This document shows positions 15,171 through 23,820 of a DNA stretch of 23,942 bases, in pieces. The notes under the pieces were generated by a model. That model was not told where the DNA came from and did no database searches. It saw only the letters and a program-made list of their open reading frames with translations. The stretch comes from JAOAFX01 sp965649105. GTDB lineage: Bacteria; Hydrothermota; Tepidihabitantia; SM23-42; JAOAFX01. The stretch is taken from NCBI GenBank assembly GCA_965649105.1, contig CBFGJP010000036.1:1-23942 (forward strand), read 5' to 3'. Within the stretch, counting starts at the first letter, position 1. Each line of letters opens with the position of its first letter. The position numbers and the translations under genes were made by a program.

Positions 15171-16037
15171 CTAACCTGGAAAGGCTGAAATATGCACCGG
15201 GACATTTTTATAAACGACCATCTGACCTACCAATTTTCTGTCCTTAAATCCTTTATGTCCGGATTTACTATCAAAGCCAGTTTCGATTATTGTTTGTGTT
15301 AAATTCGTAAAAAATTTTGCCACATTGGGTTTGGTATCTGTACCCCGTTGATATTCAATTGCATCCAGTGCATAACTACGTAGTAATTTCTTTTCAAATT
15401 TATGATAGACCTCAGGAGAACAAAATATGTCACAACCAAGGATCTGATTACCCGCAATTCCAATAAACCCGACAGTATTATGATTCAATTCATCAAATCC
15501 TTCAAGGTAGCGTTCTACTTCATCGTTTAGATTATCAAAAATTTCATGCATTGAGGAGGTCCGGGATTTTGTTTTTGTTACGGTCAATTTTCTATCAATC
15601 TCTTTCCAGACCCGATGCTGGATGTCAGATTTTTTGATGATGGAAGAAGCGAGAATGGAGCGAACTCTCGGGTATGAACAATAACCTGTCTTGAAACCGC
15701 CAAGTTCTTCCCAACGTTTCTCTTCAGCGCAAATCACCGGTATCTGATTTCGGGAATGAGATTCCGCAATGAAGGATTGGGCAATTATACGGTTCTGCAT
15801 AGAACCGGTAATCTCTTCGCCATCAAGCATCAATACTGGAGTATTGCTTTTGTTATCAAAAATGATTTTGTTTATGTCAGGTGTATCAAGTTCATACAAA
15901 CTCGCCTTATTCGCAGTAACTACATTGTCAATCGTATTGAATTCGAAATTTCCATTTGCGCCATCGCCTTTCACCGGATAGATCATCATATTACGTAAAA
16001 AAATTGGCTCACCAAGAATTAATCTTTTGATTTCCAT
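15171..16037 (-). CDS. ARPP-1 family protein (DUF6569-like)
   Basis: 288 residues from the ATG at 16035-16037, which has AGGAG 5-6 nt upstream; the frame is open further up (to 16106) but that part overlaps the preceding gene. The central signature 'ELDTPDINKIIFDNKSNTPV' followed by 'LMLDGEEITGSMQNRIIAQS' and 'IPVICAEEKRWEE' matches what I recall of the ARPP-1 domain (ARG and rhodanese-phosphatase-superfamily-associated protein), named for its linkage to ADP-ribosylglycohydrolases and rhodanese-like phosphatases. Its biochemical role is not known to me. No signal peptide or membrane helix. It starts 8 bp after the FnIII-like lipoprotein gene and ends 32 bp before the kinase-helicase gene, so it is probably co-transcribed with both. 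Confidence 0.75.
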   Translation of the reverse strand: MEIKRLILGEPIFLRNMMIYPVKGDGANGNFEFNTIDNVVTANKASLYELDTPDINKIIFDNKSNTPVLMLDGEEITGSMQNRIIAQSFIAESHSRNQIPVICAEEKRWEELGGFKTGYCSYPRVRSILASSIIKKSDIQHRVWKEIDRKLTVTKTKSRTSSMHEIFDNLNDEVERYLEGFDELNHNTVGFIGIAGNQILGCDIFCSPEVYHKFEKKLLRSYALDAIEYQRGTDTKPNVAKFFTNLTQTIIETGFDSKSGHKGFKDRKLVGQMVVYKNVPVHISAFPG

Positions 16038-16045
16038 ATCAACTC

Positions 16046-16489
16046 CTACGGTGCATAAAATGCCCCAAAATGCCAGGTTTGCGACCAGTCGGTATACCAG
16101 GTCCATTTACGATTATAGGCACGGACTCGCCAGAAATAAAAACCGTTTCTTGAAATTTCGTATGCTGTTGAACATACTTCTACATTTACCAGCGGGGCAA
16201 GGGGAAGTGTGGTTGTATCATTTGCAATTTGCAATTGATAATATTCAACATCTTCAACCACACCCCATTTGAGTTTTATATCGTGTGGGTAGGGTGTTTG
16301 ATAGTATATTGCCGTATCATTTCTTGGGCTGATAAGCTGTGGGGCAGGAGGCGGGGGAGATAATGAATCAAAAGGCGGTTCAAATTCCTTGGGATTTTTG
16401 CAACTGACATCAAAACTGATGCAAATTATCAAAATAATAAAAAGAATGCACATCTTTTTGATGATTGAAATTTTGTTTTTGCTCAACAT
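16046..16489 (-). CDS. putative lipoprotein with fibronectin type III-like domain
   Basis: 147 residues. After a basic start there is a hydrophobic segment 'MCILFIILIICISF' that ends in 'DVSCKN'; Cys30 could be lipidated, though the lipobox is not canonical. A Pro-rich linker ('FDSLSPPPPAPQLISP') follows, then a domain of about 90 residues with 'IKLKWGVVEDVEYYQLQIA' and 'NGFYFWRVRAYN', the typical FnIII pattern of W-x-x-V..YxLQIA and 'YxWRVRA'. AGGAG lies 6 nt before the ATG. 9 bp separate it from the preceding propeller gene. Probably surface-exposed or periplasmic, ligand unknown. Confidence 0.65.
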   Translation of the reverse strand: MLSKNKISIIKKMCILFIILIICISFDVSCKNPKEFEPPFDSLSPPPPAPQLISPRNDTAIYYQTPYPHDIKLKWGVVEDVEYYQLQIANDTTTLPLAPLVNVEVCSTAYEISRNGFYFWRVRAYNRKWTWYTDWSQTWHFGAFYAP

Positions 16490-16498
16490 ATATTTCTC

Positions 16499-17905
16499 CT
16501 ATTTCCTTATCTTAATTACATAAAGATTATTTCTCATCAGGTTATTTAATCTATATCCACCAATCACCACTGTTGTGCCATCAATCAGTAAAAAACGGCC
16601 ATTTTCATACAGGTAATCTCCATAAGTTTTTTCCTTAATTATATTACCAGTTCCATCAAGGTATAGCAGGTATAAATCATTACCATTGGTTCCTGCTGTG
16701 CCCACAATCAGATATTTACCATCAGGAGATTGTTCCACTCCATAGCCAATATCGGTATAATTTGTCCCATAACTTTTTTCCCAGATTTTATTGCCCGTGT
16801 TGTCTAATTTCAGGGCATAAACATTACCGTTTCCACCCACAACCAGATAGCCATTATCATAGGTCAATATCACCATATTGCCAATATCCCCACCAATGCC
16901 ACCATAATTTTTTGTCCAGATTGCATTACCGGTCGCATCAGTCTTTACAAGATAGACATCTCCACTACTTCCAAAAGAATAGGTATACCCAGCAATTATA
17001 AAACCATTATCACTGCATCGCTGGATTGAATTACCGCAATCTAAATCCGATCCGCCATAGGTTCTTGTCCAGATAGTATCGCCATTGAAATCTGTCTTTA
17101 TCAACCACACATCACCTGAACCTCCACCTGATGAAGATACCATTCCTGTAATTGCATAGCCATCTGGAGATATTGCAACATCGTATCCAAAATCAGCAGA
17201 AACCCCGCCGTAGATTTTTTGCCATAAGATAGTACCATCGGCATCGGTCTTTATCAAATATGCATCCCCGTTTTCATCACCAAAAGATTTGGTAACCCCC
17301 GCAATTATATAGCCACCGTCAAATGTGCATTTTACCGAGTATCCATAATCATCTAAACTACCGCCATAGGTCTTTTCCCAGATAAGTGCACCGGTTGTAT
17401 CAATCTTAATTAAATAGACATCGCTACCACCTGCACCAAAGGAATTTGTTGCGCCGACAATGACATAACAGTTATCCAGTGATTTTGTTATTGCATAGCC
17501 ATAGTCATCCAGGTTACCACCATACTCTTTTGTCCAGAACACATCGGTTCCAATTGTCAAAATATGTGGTCCAGACCATTCTGATTCAGCATTATGTATG
17601 TCCCTTGCCTTTGCCTTTATTTCATAGTTTCCAATCTCTTGGTAGAAATGAACCATTGAAATGGTATCACCTGAACCTACAAGTGGACTCCAGTTTGATT
17701 CATTCCCATCACCCCAGTCAAATTTTATTGATATACTATCACCATCAGGGTCTAAACTCCAACTGGTGAATGTATAATTGTCCGCACCACCTGAATCTGG
17801 CCCTGCAGGGATTGCAGGAATTTCAGGCGGATTATTTGATTTGCAGACAACTACAGATAAAAACATTATTAGTATGAATTCTGAAAATATTTTGATAGGT
17901 TTCAT
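16499..17905 (-). CDS. putative lipoprotein: PKD-like domain plus seven-repeat beta-propeller
   Basis: 468 residues from the ATG at 17903-17905, preceded by GGAGG 6-7 nt upstream. A hydrophobic N-terminus ends in 'LSVVVCKSN' (possible lipid-anchored Cys). A PKD-like domain follows ('SLDPDGDSISIKFDWGDGNE'). Then come seven repeats of about 50 residues of the form W-x-K-x-YGG-x-x-x-D-x-GY ... DGGYIIAG-x-T-x-SFG ... D-x-YLIKTD-x-x-G (repeat starts at VFWTKEYGG, LIWEKTYGG, ILWQKIYGG, TIWTRTYGG, AIWTKNYGG, KIWEKSYGT, IIKEKTYGD). Seven repeats suggest a seven-bladed propeller, a binding or scaffold fold. Secreted or outer-surface location is inferred. 16 bp after the previous gene. Confidence 0.72.
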   Translation of the reverse strand: MKPIKIFSEFILIMFLSVVVCKSNNPPEIPAIPAGPDSGGADNYTFTSWSLDPDGDSISIKFDWGDGNESNWSPLVGSGDTISMVHFYQEIGNYEIKAKARDIHNAESEWSGPHILTIGTDVFWTKEYGGNLDDYGYAITKSLDNCYVIVGATNSFGAGGSDVYLIKIDTTGALIWEKTYGGSLDDYGYSVKCTFDGGYIIAGVTKSFGDENGDAYLIKTDADGTILWQKIYGGVSADFGYDVAISPDGYAITGMVSSSGGGSGDVWLIKTDFNGDTIWTRTYGGSDLDCGNSIQRCSDNGFIIAGYTYSFGSSGDVYLVKTDATGNAIWTKNYGGIGGDIGNMVILTYDNGYLVVGGNGNVYALKLDNTGNKIWEKSYGTNYTDIGYGVEQSPDGKYLIVGTAGTNGNDLYLLYLDGTGNIIKEKTYGDYLYENGRFLLIDGTTVVIGGYRLNNLMRNNLYVIKIRK

Positions 17906-17921
17906 TTTTTGCCTCCTGTTA

Positions 17922-18827
17922 TCAAGGGATTTCAAGATAAATATCATCAAAATCAACTGATGTAATCATACCCGAATCATGATTAAATACATACATCCCC
18001 CAGTAGCCATTCGCAAACGCAATATTTATCAATGATATGGGAAATAAAAATACATCATCGAGATAGACGACAAGGCCGTCTCCGGTAAAGATTGATTTCA
18101 ACTGGTGCCATACACCTTCTGAAGTCTCATAATTTTTTGTGTATAAAACAGTTTCCACACCATTCCTGACAAATTTGTATTGTATAATTGTCTTTTTAAT
18201 AATTATGGAATAATAATTTGCATTATCTTGGTACCACATTAAAATTCCTGTTTCCCATTGTGGTCCTGAAACCGAAGATATCTTGAATCGAATATCAAAT
18301 TTAAATGCTTTTGTTTTGTTTCTAAAAAAGGTGATGCCTAAAATGTTGTCATCGGTATCAGTACCCTGGTAAATCTTATTGCCATCTGTATCAATTAACA
18401 CACGCCACTCTCCACTGATTTTGTTAAACCCATAAGGGATGGTATTTATCTCATCATCTTCAAAATGGAAGGTAGTGAAAAAGATATTGTAATTTGGATA
18501 TCTGGTTCCTGCCCAGAGACTTTCTTGTTCAATTATAACATCCTTGAAATATTTTGTCCCTCCAACAATTGTATAAACACCCGGGTCAATCTGTGGTAAT
18601 AGAAAACCACCAAGGTCATCAGATGTGTCTAATTTGACGATGTTGCCATTACCGTCCAAGAGATACAATAGCGCACCGGATACAGGCAGACTGTCCGGTT
18701 CATAGATTATGCCCCCGAGTTCTGCTTTATCTGGATTCTTGGGGTCATATCTGTTATTCCGCGGGGCATCAATGCAATTTAAATATACTAACAGACAAAA
18801 ATTTATTATGAGAGTAAAAAATCTCAT
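17922..18827 (-). CDS. putative lipoprotein with carboxypeptidase-regulatory-like and LamG/DUF1080-like domains
   Basis: 301 residues. N-terminal hydrophobic segment 'FFTLIINFCLLVYLNCID' with a Cys at its end. Residues of about 35-110 ('GGIIYEPDSLPVSGALLYLL' ... 'GGFLLPQIDPGVYTIVGG') look like a CarboxypepD_reg-like beta-sandwich. The C-terminal part ('FDIRFKISS' ... 'YYSIIIKK' ... 'WHQLKSIFTGDGLVVYLDDV' ... 'GYWGMYVF') looks like a concanavalin/LamG-like jelly roll of the DUF1080 type, often carbohydrate-binding. Its ATG follows the preceding stop by one base (TGATATG), so translation is coupled. Confidence 0.65.
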   Translation of the reverse strand: MRFFTLIINFCLLVYLNCIDAPRNNRYDPKNPDKAELGGIIYEPDSLPVSGALLYLLDGNGNIVKLDTSDDLGGFLLPQIDPGVYTIVGGTKYFKDVIIEQESLWAGTRYPNYNIFFTTFHFEDDEINTIPYGFNKISGEWRVLIDTDGNKIYQGTDTDDNILGITFFRNKTKAFKFDIRFKISSVSGPQWETGILMWYQDNANYYSIIIKKTIIQYKFVRNGVETVLYTKNYETSEGVWHQLKSIFTGDGLVVYLDDVFLFPISLINIAFANGYWGMYVFNHDSGMITSVDFDDIYLEIP

Positions 18828-18828
18828 A

Positions 18829-19566
18829 TCAAAAATCTATCCGGTATTCAACCTTTATTGATTCATTCCCGGGAGACAGATAGAAGGAGCCGGGGTCCTG
18901 GGTGATCTTCACCTTTGTATTTCCAAAAAGGGCATCAAGGATGCTATAGATGTAAATTCCCGCAGATATTGCAGAACTGAAGACCGAAATCCTGAATGAT
19001 TTATTATAATTATTATAATACCTATCCATATATTCTACGCTATCCGGTCCAAGACTGAGATAATCTCTTTGTTTGCTTTCAGTTTCCAGCCACAGAAGAA
19101 CCGAAGATGCAACACTCAAGCCCGTGCATAGCATTATCAACTTACCCTTTCTCTCCTCCCCTTTTATCAACTGCCCTGTGCCGGGTATAAAACAGGAACA
19201 GACCGCGGATTCCTGGGCAATCTCCTTTTTTGCATCATTAAGGATTTTAATAATTACAGAATCCATATCTTTCGCATCAATTGTGAAGTTTGGATTTAGT
19301 TTAAGCAAAATTTTGAAATGTTCTTTTGCCGAAACTCTATCGTTAATCTTTGCATAACTGAAACCCAGGTATTTATGGGCAGCAATCTTATCTGCCCTAT
19401 CCAGTTGGGGCAGGGAATTTTCAAGCGTCTTAATCACTGTTGTATATTCCTTTTCCTGGTAAAAATCCTTTGCCTGTTCTATTGGACTCTTATTTTCGTC
19501 AATCATATCCTGATGCTGTGCCTGAAGGATATTAAATAACAGCAAAAAAAGGATGGTTTTTTTCAT
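18829..19566 (-). CDS. TPR-containing membrane protein (DUF5683-like)
   Basis: 245 residues with a signal sequence (MKKTILFLLLFNILQAQ). Residues of about 30-100 form two or three TPR helices pairs ('PIEQAKDFYQEKEYTTVIKT', 'KYLGFSYAKINDRVSAKEHF'). Then 'SCFIPGTGQLIKGEERKGK' leads to membrane helices ('LIMLCTGLSVASSVLLWLE' and 'SVFSSAISAGIYIYSILDAL'). The 'PGxGQxxKGExxKG' turn followed by two helices is typical of DUF5683 proteins found next to outer-membrane systems in the FCB group. The start overlaps the TonB-receptor stop (ATGA). Function unknown. Confidence 0.68.
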   Translation of the reverse strand: MKKTILFLLLFNILQAQHQDMIDENKSPIEQAKDFYQEKEYTTVIKTLENSLPQLDRADKIAAHKYLGFSYAKINDRVSAKEHFKILLKLNPNFTIDAKDMDSVIIKILNDAKKEIAQESAVCSCFIPGTGQLIKGEERKGKLIMLCTGLSVASSVLLWLETESKQRDYLSLGPDSVEYMDRYYNNYNKSFRISVFSSAISAGIYIYSILDALFGNTKVKITQDPGSFYLSPGNESIKVEYRIDF

Positions 19567-22097
19567 AATTTTATTGTAATACCAATCCTTGCCCTTCGGG
19601 GCGCAGTATAAGCCCCAACCCAGTCATCAGTGGCAATGATCAATTCTCGGAAGGAATGATATGTTTCGTATGGCGTCATAATACCATCGTGATTGAAATC
19701 TGCAGCTGGACTGTAATATGGATTTGTCAATGATAGATAATCATTGAAATCCTCAGCCCGCACTTTCTCCAGAGGCATCAAAGGATAATGGGGTGCAACT
19801 TCATAGCGCTGGTCAAGCAGATTGATCACCTCTAACTGGAGATTGAAGGATATTCTGCTGATATTGAATACTTTTGCTATTAAACAATCAATCTGACGCT
19901 GGAAAGGTAAACGAAAGATATTGCGCTCTTCATATTTACCCAAGTATCCGGGTGGTGTATAAGGAAATCCATTGCCAAAATAGGTAAGTAAAAAGATATT
20001 GGTGCCAAAGGGCCCTTTTAATCCACCTTGAATAAAAATCCGATGCCGCTGGTCAAAGTTCAGGTAATAATCCTGTGCCGACCTGGTCACAGATGTATCC
20101 GCATACTCGCCTGCATAAGAACTCGTTCCCCTTGCCCAGGAAAGGGTATAAGAAATTTTCCCTGAAAAGAAATTATTGTTATATTCTAAGATTGCCTCCA
20201 GCCCTTTGATATTGGCATATTCAACATTGAAATACTGAAAATATCCAAGCGGTAACTGCACAACAAAGCGTGTACCGGTCAAATCCGAGACATCTTTGTA
20301 AAAAAGATTTGTAGTACCAATAAGATTTTCTTTAATCAATCCCTGGAAGCCTATTTCATAACTCAGGGTCTTCTCTGGTTTCAATTCTGGGTTTCCAACA
20401 ACTGATATGAAATTGTAGTATTGCGGTGCCAGAGGCAGGAGTTCATAAAAGGAATAAACATAGTCATAAAGCGGTGGCTGAACATATCTGCCGATATTGG
20501 CACGGAAAAGAAAATTTTCTGTGACTAAAAAGGAACAACCTATCCTCGGCGAGATATTTATCTGGGGTTTTGTACCTTCAATATCAACAGCAAAATAATC
20601 ATATCTTGTCCCCAATTTTGCATAAAATCCTTTAATGTCTATATTATCCTGCACATAGATTGAATATTCCTTTGGTTGATGGTTGTAATCATCAGCAATT
20701 GGATTCAATGTATCAGTGCAGACAAAGTAGGTAAAGTTATCAAGGTTTTGATAGATATACTCTCCACCTGCCTTCAATTCATGATACTGGTGTAATTGTA
20801 AATTGGCTTTAAGATTGATATTATAAACTTTCGAACTCTTTTCCTGATACTGGGGATAATCCCCTTCACTTATCACTTTGTAGTGCGCAACACCAAATGG
20901 ATTTTTATTGGTCCCTCTGGGCCATTTGAGCGTTCTGTAATCACGGAACTGGAAATCATCAAATACTCCATAATTACCAGGCTCACGCACACCATAAATC
21001 TTTTGTGTATATAGCCTGCTCACGGTGATGTTAAATAATTTTTTATCATCGGGCAGATAGTTTAAATTTAGTGCAACTAAATCACCTTTACGCATATCCG
21101 AGCGGTAATGGTCAAGATAGAATTTAAAAAATGGATCAGGTCCTGTATAACGGTCAAACTGGCTCCTTGATTTTGCCCCGCTCAAACTCAATTTTAATCT
21201 TCCAGAAGGGGTGAAAAGCCATTTGCTGTAAATTGAATAATCATCGCGCTGTTTATGGGGTAATATGTATAACCTCGGGTCCCAGTCCTGTGTTTGCATT
21301 ATGTATATGGAAGCAAGTCCCTGTAGATTTTTTGTCGCAGGTAGATGGACCGTGGATTGAAGATTTTCATAGCCAAAGTCATAATAAAAGGGCATAATCT
21401 TTTCGGTCTTGGCAAAGAGCTCACCCTGCAATCTCTTCTGGGGTCTTTCTGAGATTAAATTCACCACCCCGGACATCGCCCTGCCATATTCGGCATCAAA
21501 ACCACCCGGCAAGAATATTATCTCATCCACAATCCCTTTTGATATCTCAATTGCGACATCCCCGGTCTGGGGGTCAATAATTGAAACATTGTCAACCATA
21601 TACTGAACCTCGGTCGCCCTTCCACCACGGACATGCAAGGCGGTATCGGTCTTTGCCACTGCTGCCTGGAATGTGATTATAGCAGGGGTATAATCAACAG
21701 GTAGTGTTGCAATCTCGGCTTTACGCACAATCTGGGTTGTAGCAACATAATCCTTTTTTATCGCTGGTGTTTCTCCATAGACCGTGACCGGGGCAATTTC
21801 AATAGCGGTCTGTTTCAATGTGACATTGAGCCTGGTGGTGCGGTCAACTTCAACCAGAACATTTTCAATCCTTTTTGTCTGATAACCGAGGCAGGAGACC
21901 TCTATTGTGTATCTGCCTGAAGGCACATTCAATATAAAAAAATTGCCATTATCATCGGTTGCTGCACCCATTTCAGTATTCACAATAACTACATCGGCAA
22001 AGGTGATAGGTTCCTTTGTATCCTCATCCTTTACTACACCCTGAATCTTACCGGTGATTCCAGTAAAAAGAATTGTAATCAGGATAAAATTGACCAT
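19563..22097 (-). CDS. TonB-dependent outer-membrane receptor with CarboxypepD_reg-like N-terminal domain
   Basis: 844 residues, with a short signal (MVNFILITILFTGITG). Residues 17-95 are a carboxypeptidase-regulatory-like domain ('IQGVVKDEDTKEPITFADVV' ... 'GRYTIEVSCLGYQ'). The plug follows ('LHVRGGRATEVQYMVDNVSI' and 'FDAEYGRAMSGVVNLIS'), then the 22-stranded barrel, ending on 'RARIGITIKL' as an outer strand. Close to the C-terminus, residues 800-811 ('DFNHDGIMTPYE') fit an EF-hand calcium loop. Such receptors import bulky ligands (siderophores, glycans, peptides) with energy from TonB-ExbBD, which is not encoded here. GGAGG 4-5 nt upstream of the ATG. First gene of a seven-gene - strand run. 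Confidence 0.9.
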   Translation of the reverse strand: MVNFILITILFTGITGKIQGVVKDEDTKEPITFADVVIVNTEMGAATDDNGNFFILNVPSGRYTIEVSCLGYQTKRIENVLVEVDRTTRLNVTLKQTAIEIAPVTVYGETPAIKKDYVATTQIVRKAEIATLPVDYTPAIITFQAAVAKTDTALHVRGGRATEVQYMVDNVSIIDPQTGDVAIEISKGIVDEIIFLPGGFDAEYGRAMSGVVNLISERPQKRLQGELFAKTEKIMPFYYDFGYENLQSTVHLPATKNLQGLASIYIMQTQDWDPRLYILPHKQRDDYSIYSKWLFTPSGRLKLSLSGAKSRSQFDRYTGPDPFFKFYLDHYRSDMRKGDLVALNLNYLPDDKKLFNITVSRLYTQKIYGVREPGNYGVFDDFQFRDYRTLKWPRGTNKNPFGVAHYKVISEGDYPQYQEKSSKVYNINLKANLQLHQYHELKAGGEYIYQNLDNFTYFVCTDTLNPIADDYNHQPKEYSIYVQDNIDIKGFYAKLGTRYDYFAVDIEGTKPQINISPRIGCSFLVTENFLFRANIGRYVQPPLYDYVYSFYELLPLAPQYYNFISVVGNPELKPEKTLSYEIGFQGLIKENLIGTTNLFYKDVSDLTGTRFVVQLPLGYFQYFNVEYANIKGLEAILEYNNNFFSGKISYTLSWARGTSSYAGEYADTSVTRSAQDYYLNFDQRHRIFIQGGLKGPFGTNIFLLTYFGNGFPYTPPGYLGKYEERNIFRLPFQRQIDCLIAKVFNISRISFNLQLEVINLLDQRYEVAPHYPLMPLEKVRAEDFNDYLSLTNPYYSPAADFNHDGIMTPYETYHSFRELIIATDDWVGAYTAPRRARIGITIKL

Positions 22098-22113
22098 TTT
22101 TCCTCCATTGATT

Positions 22114-22141
22114 ATTATAATTATATTTTTTTGAAAATCAA
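22114..22141 (-). promoter_or_regulatory. promoter of the TonB-receptor operon
   Basis: Read on the - strand, TTGATT (22141-22136) and TATAAT (22119-22114) are separated by 16 bp. A start site around 22107 would give a leader of about 10 nt that contains little beyond the GGAGG before the ATG at 22097. Same spacer length and short leader as the hydrogenase promoter. Confidence 0.6.
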
Positions 22142-22170
22142 GTTATTGGACAAAAATTTCTATTGCCCAA

Positions 22171-22479
22171 TCATCTTGCCAGTATGACCTTCCTGCTCAA
22201 ATTCATTAGCCCATTCTCAAAGAGAATAAGATATAGCCCCGGATTTAATTCCCTGAATGAATAATTTAATCTATACTCCCCAGCATTACGAAAACCCTGC
22301 TCAATCACCTTTATCAACCTGCCATCAACGGTATAGACCTCAAGAGAAAAACTACTGGATTTCGGAATCGCATATCTAATCACCACATCCCCACGCACCG
22401 GATTCGGTACGATATTCAACGAAAATCTCTGCAGTCCTTGCCCCTTCTGCTCTTCAATCCCGGTGATTGCCTGTCTGCC
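22171..22479 (-). pseudogene. C-terminal T9SS-type sorting domain cut off by an in-frame TGA
   Basis: Directly after the TGA at 22482-22480, the same frame stays open for 102 codons, to TGA 22173-22171. It encodes a linker (GRQAITGIEEQKGQGLQRFS) and then 'LNIVPNPVRGDVVIRY' ... 'SLEVYTVDGRLIKVI' ... 'NPGLYLILFENG' ... 'SRKVILAR', the usual PorSS/T9SS type A C-terminal sorting domain of about 80 residues. There is no ribosome binding site for an independent start; the apparent start is a TTG inside the domain. It therefore belongs to the upstream secreted protein, either through a nonsense mutation, a base error, or readthrough. Confidence 0.8.
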
Positions 22480-23802
22480 TCAGTACCAGCGCGCAGGATG
22501 AGAGTACTGCCAGCCTCTCCAGCACATCCATATCGGGTCTAAATCCGCAACCATATCCTGACCAAAGACATAAAAGAATTGATTGTTTGTCGTATCAATC
22601 CTCTTGGCAAGCTGCGCCAACCCATGACGATAACCAAAATTACCCGTGATATTGCGCGGTGTATGCCAGGTCAAACCACCATCACCTGAATAATTATAAT
22701 AAAGATTCCAGAATGCCAGTGAATCCTGTCCTGTCCCTGCATGGGAATGCCATAACCCTATTAGATAATCCCCACCCGTGGCAAGCGTCGGATAGAAATT
22801 TCTGGTCAAGCCCGTTGATATCTCCCTGCAGACCTGGCCCGAACCTGGTGAAACATAGATTTTGCCGGTAAATGGATAATTGTCCTGTATGTAATCCTGA
22901 TAATCAATATTGTCAAATATCAATTTAGGCGCACCATTGTCCATCACCACTGCCTGGGTCCAGAAGACTACATTGGAATCAAAGGGCTCGGGCCAGATTA
23001 TGTTGTAAATCTGCTCACCAGTCCAGTTTATGCCATCTGTGGTCGTGCGATAGTAGATATTCAAGAGTGTATCATAGTAAAAGACATAGGCAATACCACC
23101 ATTTATGTCAAAACCCCAGTATCTACGATAATCTGGATGGATATTGCCACCTGCAATCTGGGTCGTGAGATTACAATTATAGGTGCGATAGATAAGACGG
23201 GTTCTCCCTGAATAGTCCTCCTCAACCATTCCAATAAATATAAGATTACCATTGGATAGTTGTTTGCCAACATTCCGCATCGTATTTACTGTGCCTGGTC
23301 CCAAATCAGCTGGTGCACCCCAGTATGATGACCACCAGCCGCCAGTCTCAAATTGTCCCATTAACCTTGACGAAGTAACATACCCACAGTTATACGAGAT
23401 ATGTGGACCACTACCCGCAATATCAAATCCAGATGCGATTGAAGTGGGATAATGAAGAGGGCCAAATTGCGCATTATACACAGCAAAATCGGTTAATGAA
23501 AGGGAAAATAGATTATCTGTCTGTGATACATCCAGGAAAAGAGCCGAACCATAATTTCTGCATACAAACTGGAGTAGTCCGATGAGTGGATTATAAGATA
23601 TGCATTCCTGCATCTGTGTCCACATTGACCAGGTAGCTCCTGAGTCTATGACCACGAAATCATCTGAATTGATTATTGGAACAGGGCTTGGTTTATTAAA
23701 TGCCTGCCCTCCAGGCACCGGCTCATTCCTGGTGATATTTGCTGATAAAGTTATTGCTACGCATATATTTATAATAAAGACACACAAAAATAATCTCTTC
23801 AT
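22480..23802 (-). CDS. secreted sialidase-like (Asp-box) beta-propeller protein, probably lacking its sorting domain
   Basis: 440 residues with a signal peptide (MKRLFLCVFIINICVAITLS). Asp-box motifs S/T-x-D-x-G-x-T/N-W occur at about 253-260 ('TTTDGINWT') and 372-379 ('SGDGGLTW'), typical of BNR/sialidase propellers. Several other segments ('YWGFDINGGIAYVFYYDT', 'FYPTLATGGDYLIGLWHSHA') fit repeated beta blades. No catalytic Arg triad or nucleophilic Tyr can be assigned by eye, so enzymatic activity is open. Perfect AAGGAGG about 5 nt before the ATG. The frame ends in 'HPARWY' at a TGA, and the natural continuation carries a T9SS domain (22171-22479). Confidence 0.75.
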   Translation of the reverse strand: MKRLFLCVFIINICVAITLSANITRNEPVPGGQAFNKPSPVPIINSDDFVVIDSGATWSMWTQMQECISYNPLIGLLQFVCRNYGSALFLDVSQTDNLFSLSLTDFAVYNAQFGPLHYPTSIASGFDIAGSGPHISYNCGYVTSSRLMGQFETGGWWSSYWGAPADLGPGTVNTMRNVGKQLSNGNLIFIGMVEEDYSGRTRLIYRTYNCNLTTQIAGGNIHPDYRRYWGFDINGGIAYVFYYDTLLNIYYRTTTDGINWTGEQIYNIIWPEPFDSNVVFWTQAVVMDNGAPKLIFDNIDYQDYIQDNYPFTGKIYVSPGSGQVCREISTGLTRNFYPTLATGGDYLIGLWHSHAGTGQDSLAFWNLYYNYSGDGGLTWHTPRNITGNFGYRHGLAQLAKRIDTTNNQFFYVFGQDMVADLDPIWMCWRGWQYSHPARWY

Positions 23803-23820
23803 ACTACCTCCTTATATCAT

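Noticed and set aside
22145..22169. Terminator hairpin (TTGGGCA / TGTCCAA) after the sorting domain
   Set aside because: Seven pairs with one G-U, a 12-nt loop and no T-tract; too weak to list, and it overlaps the next promoter's upstream region.
22480..22482. TGA read as an amino acid genome-wide (alternative code) or as selenocysteine
   Set aside because: Many genes in the window end in TGA at the right place, and there is no sign of a SECIS-like hairpin directly after this codon.
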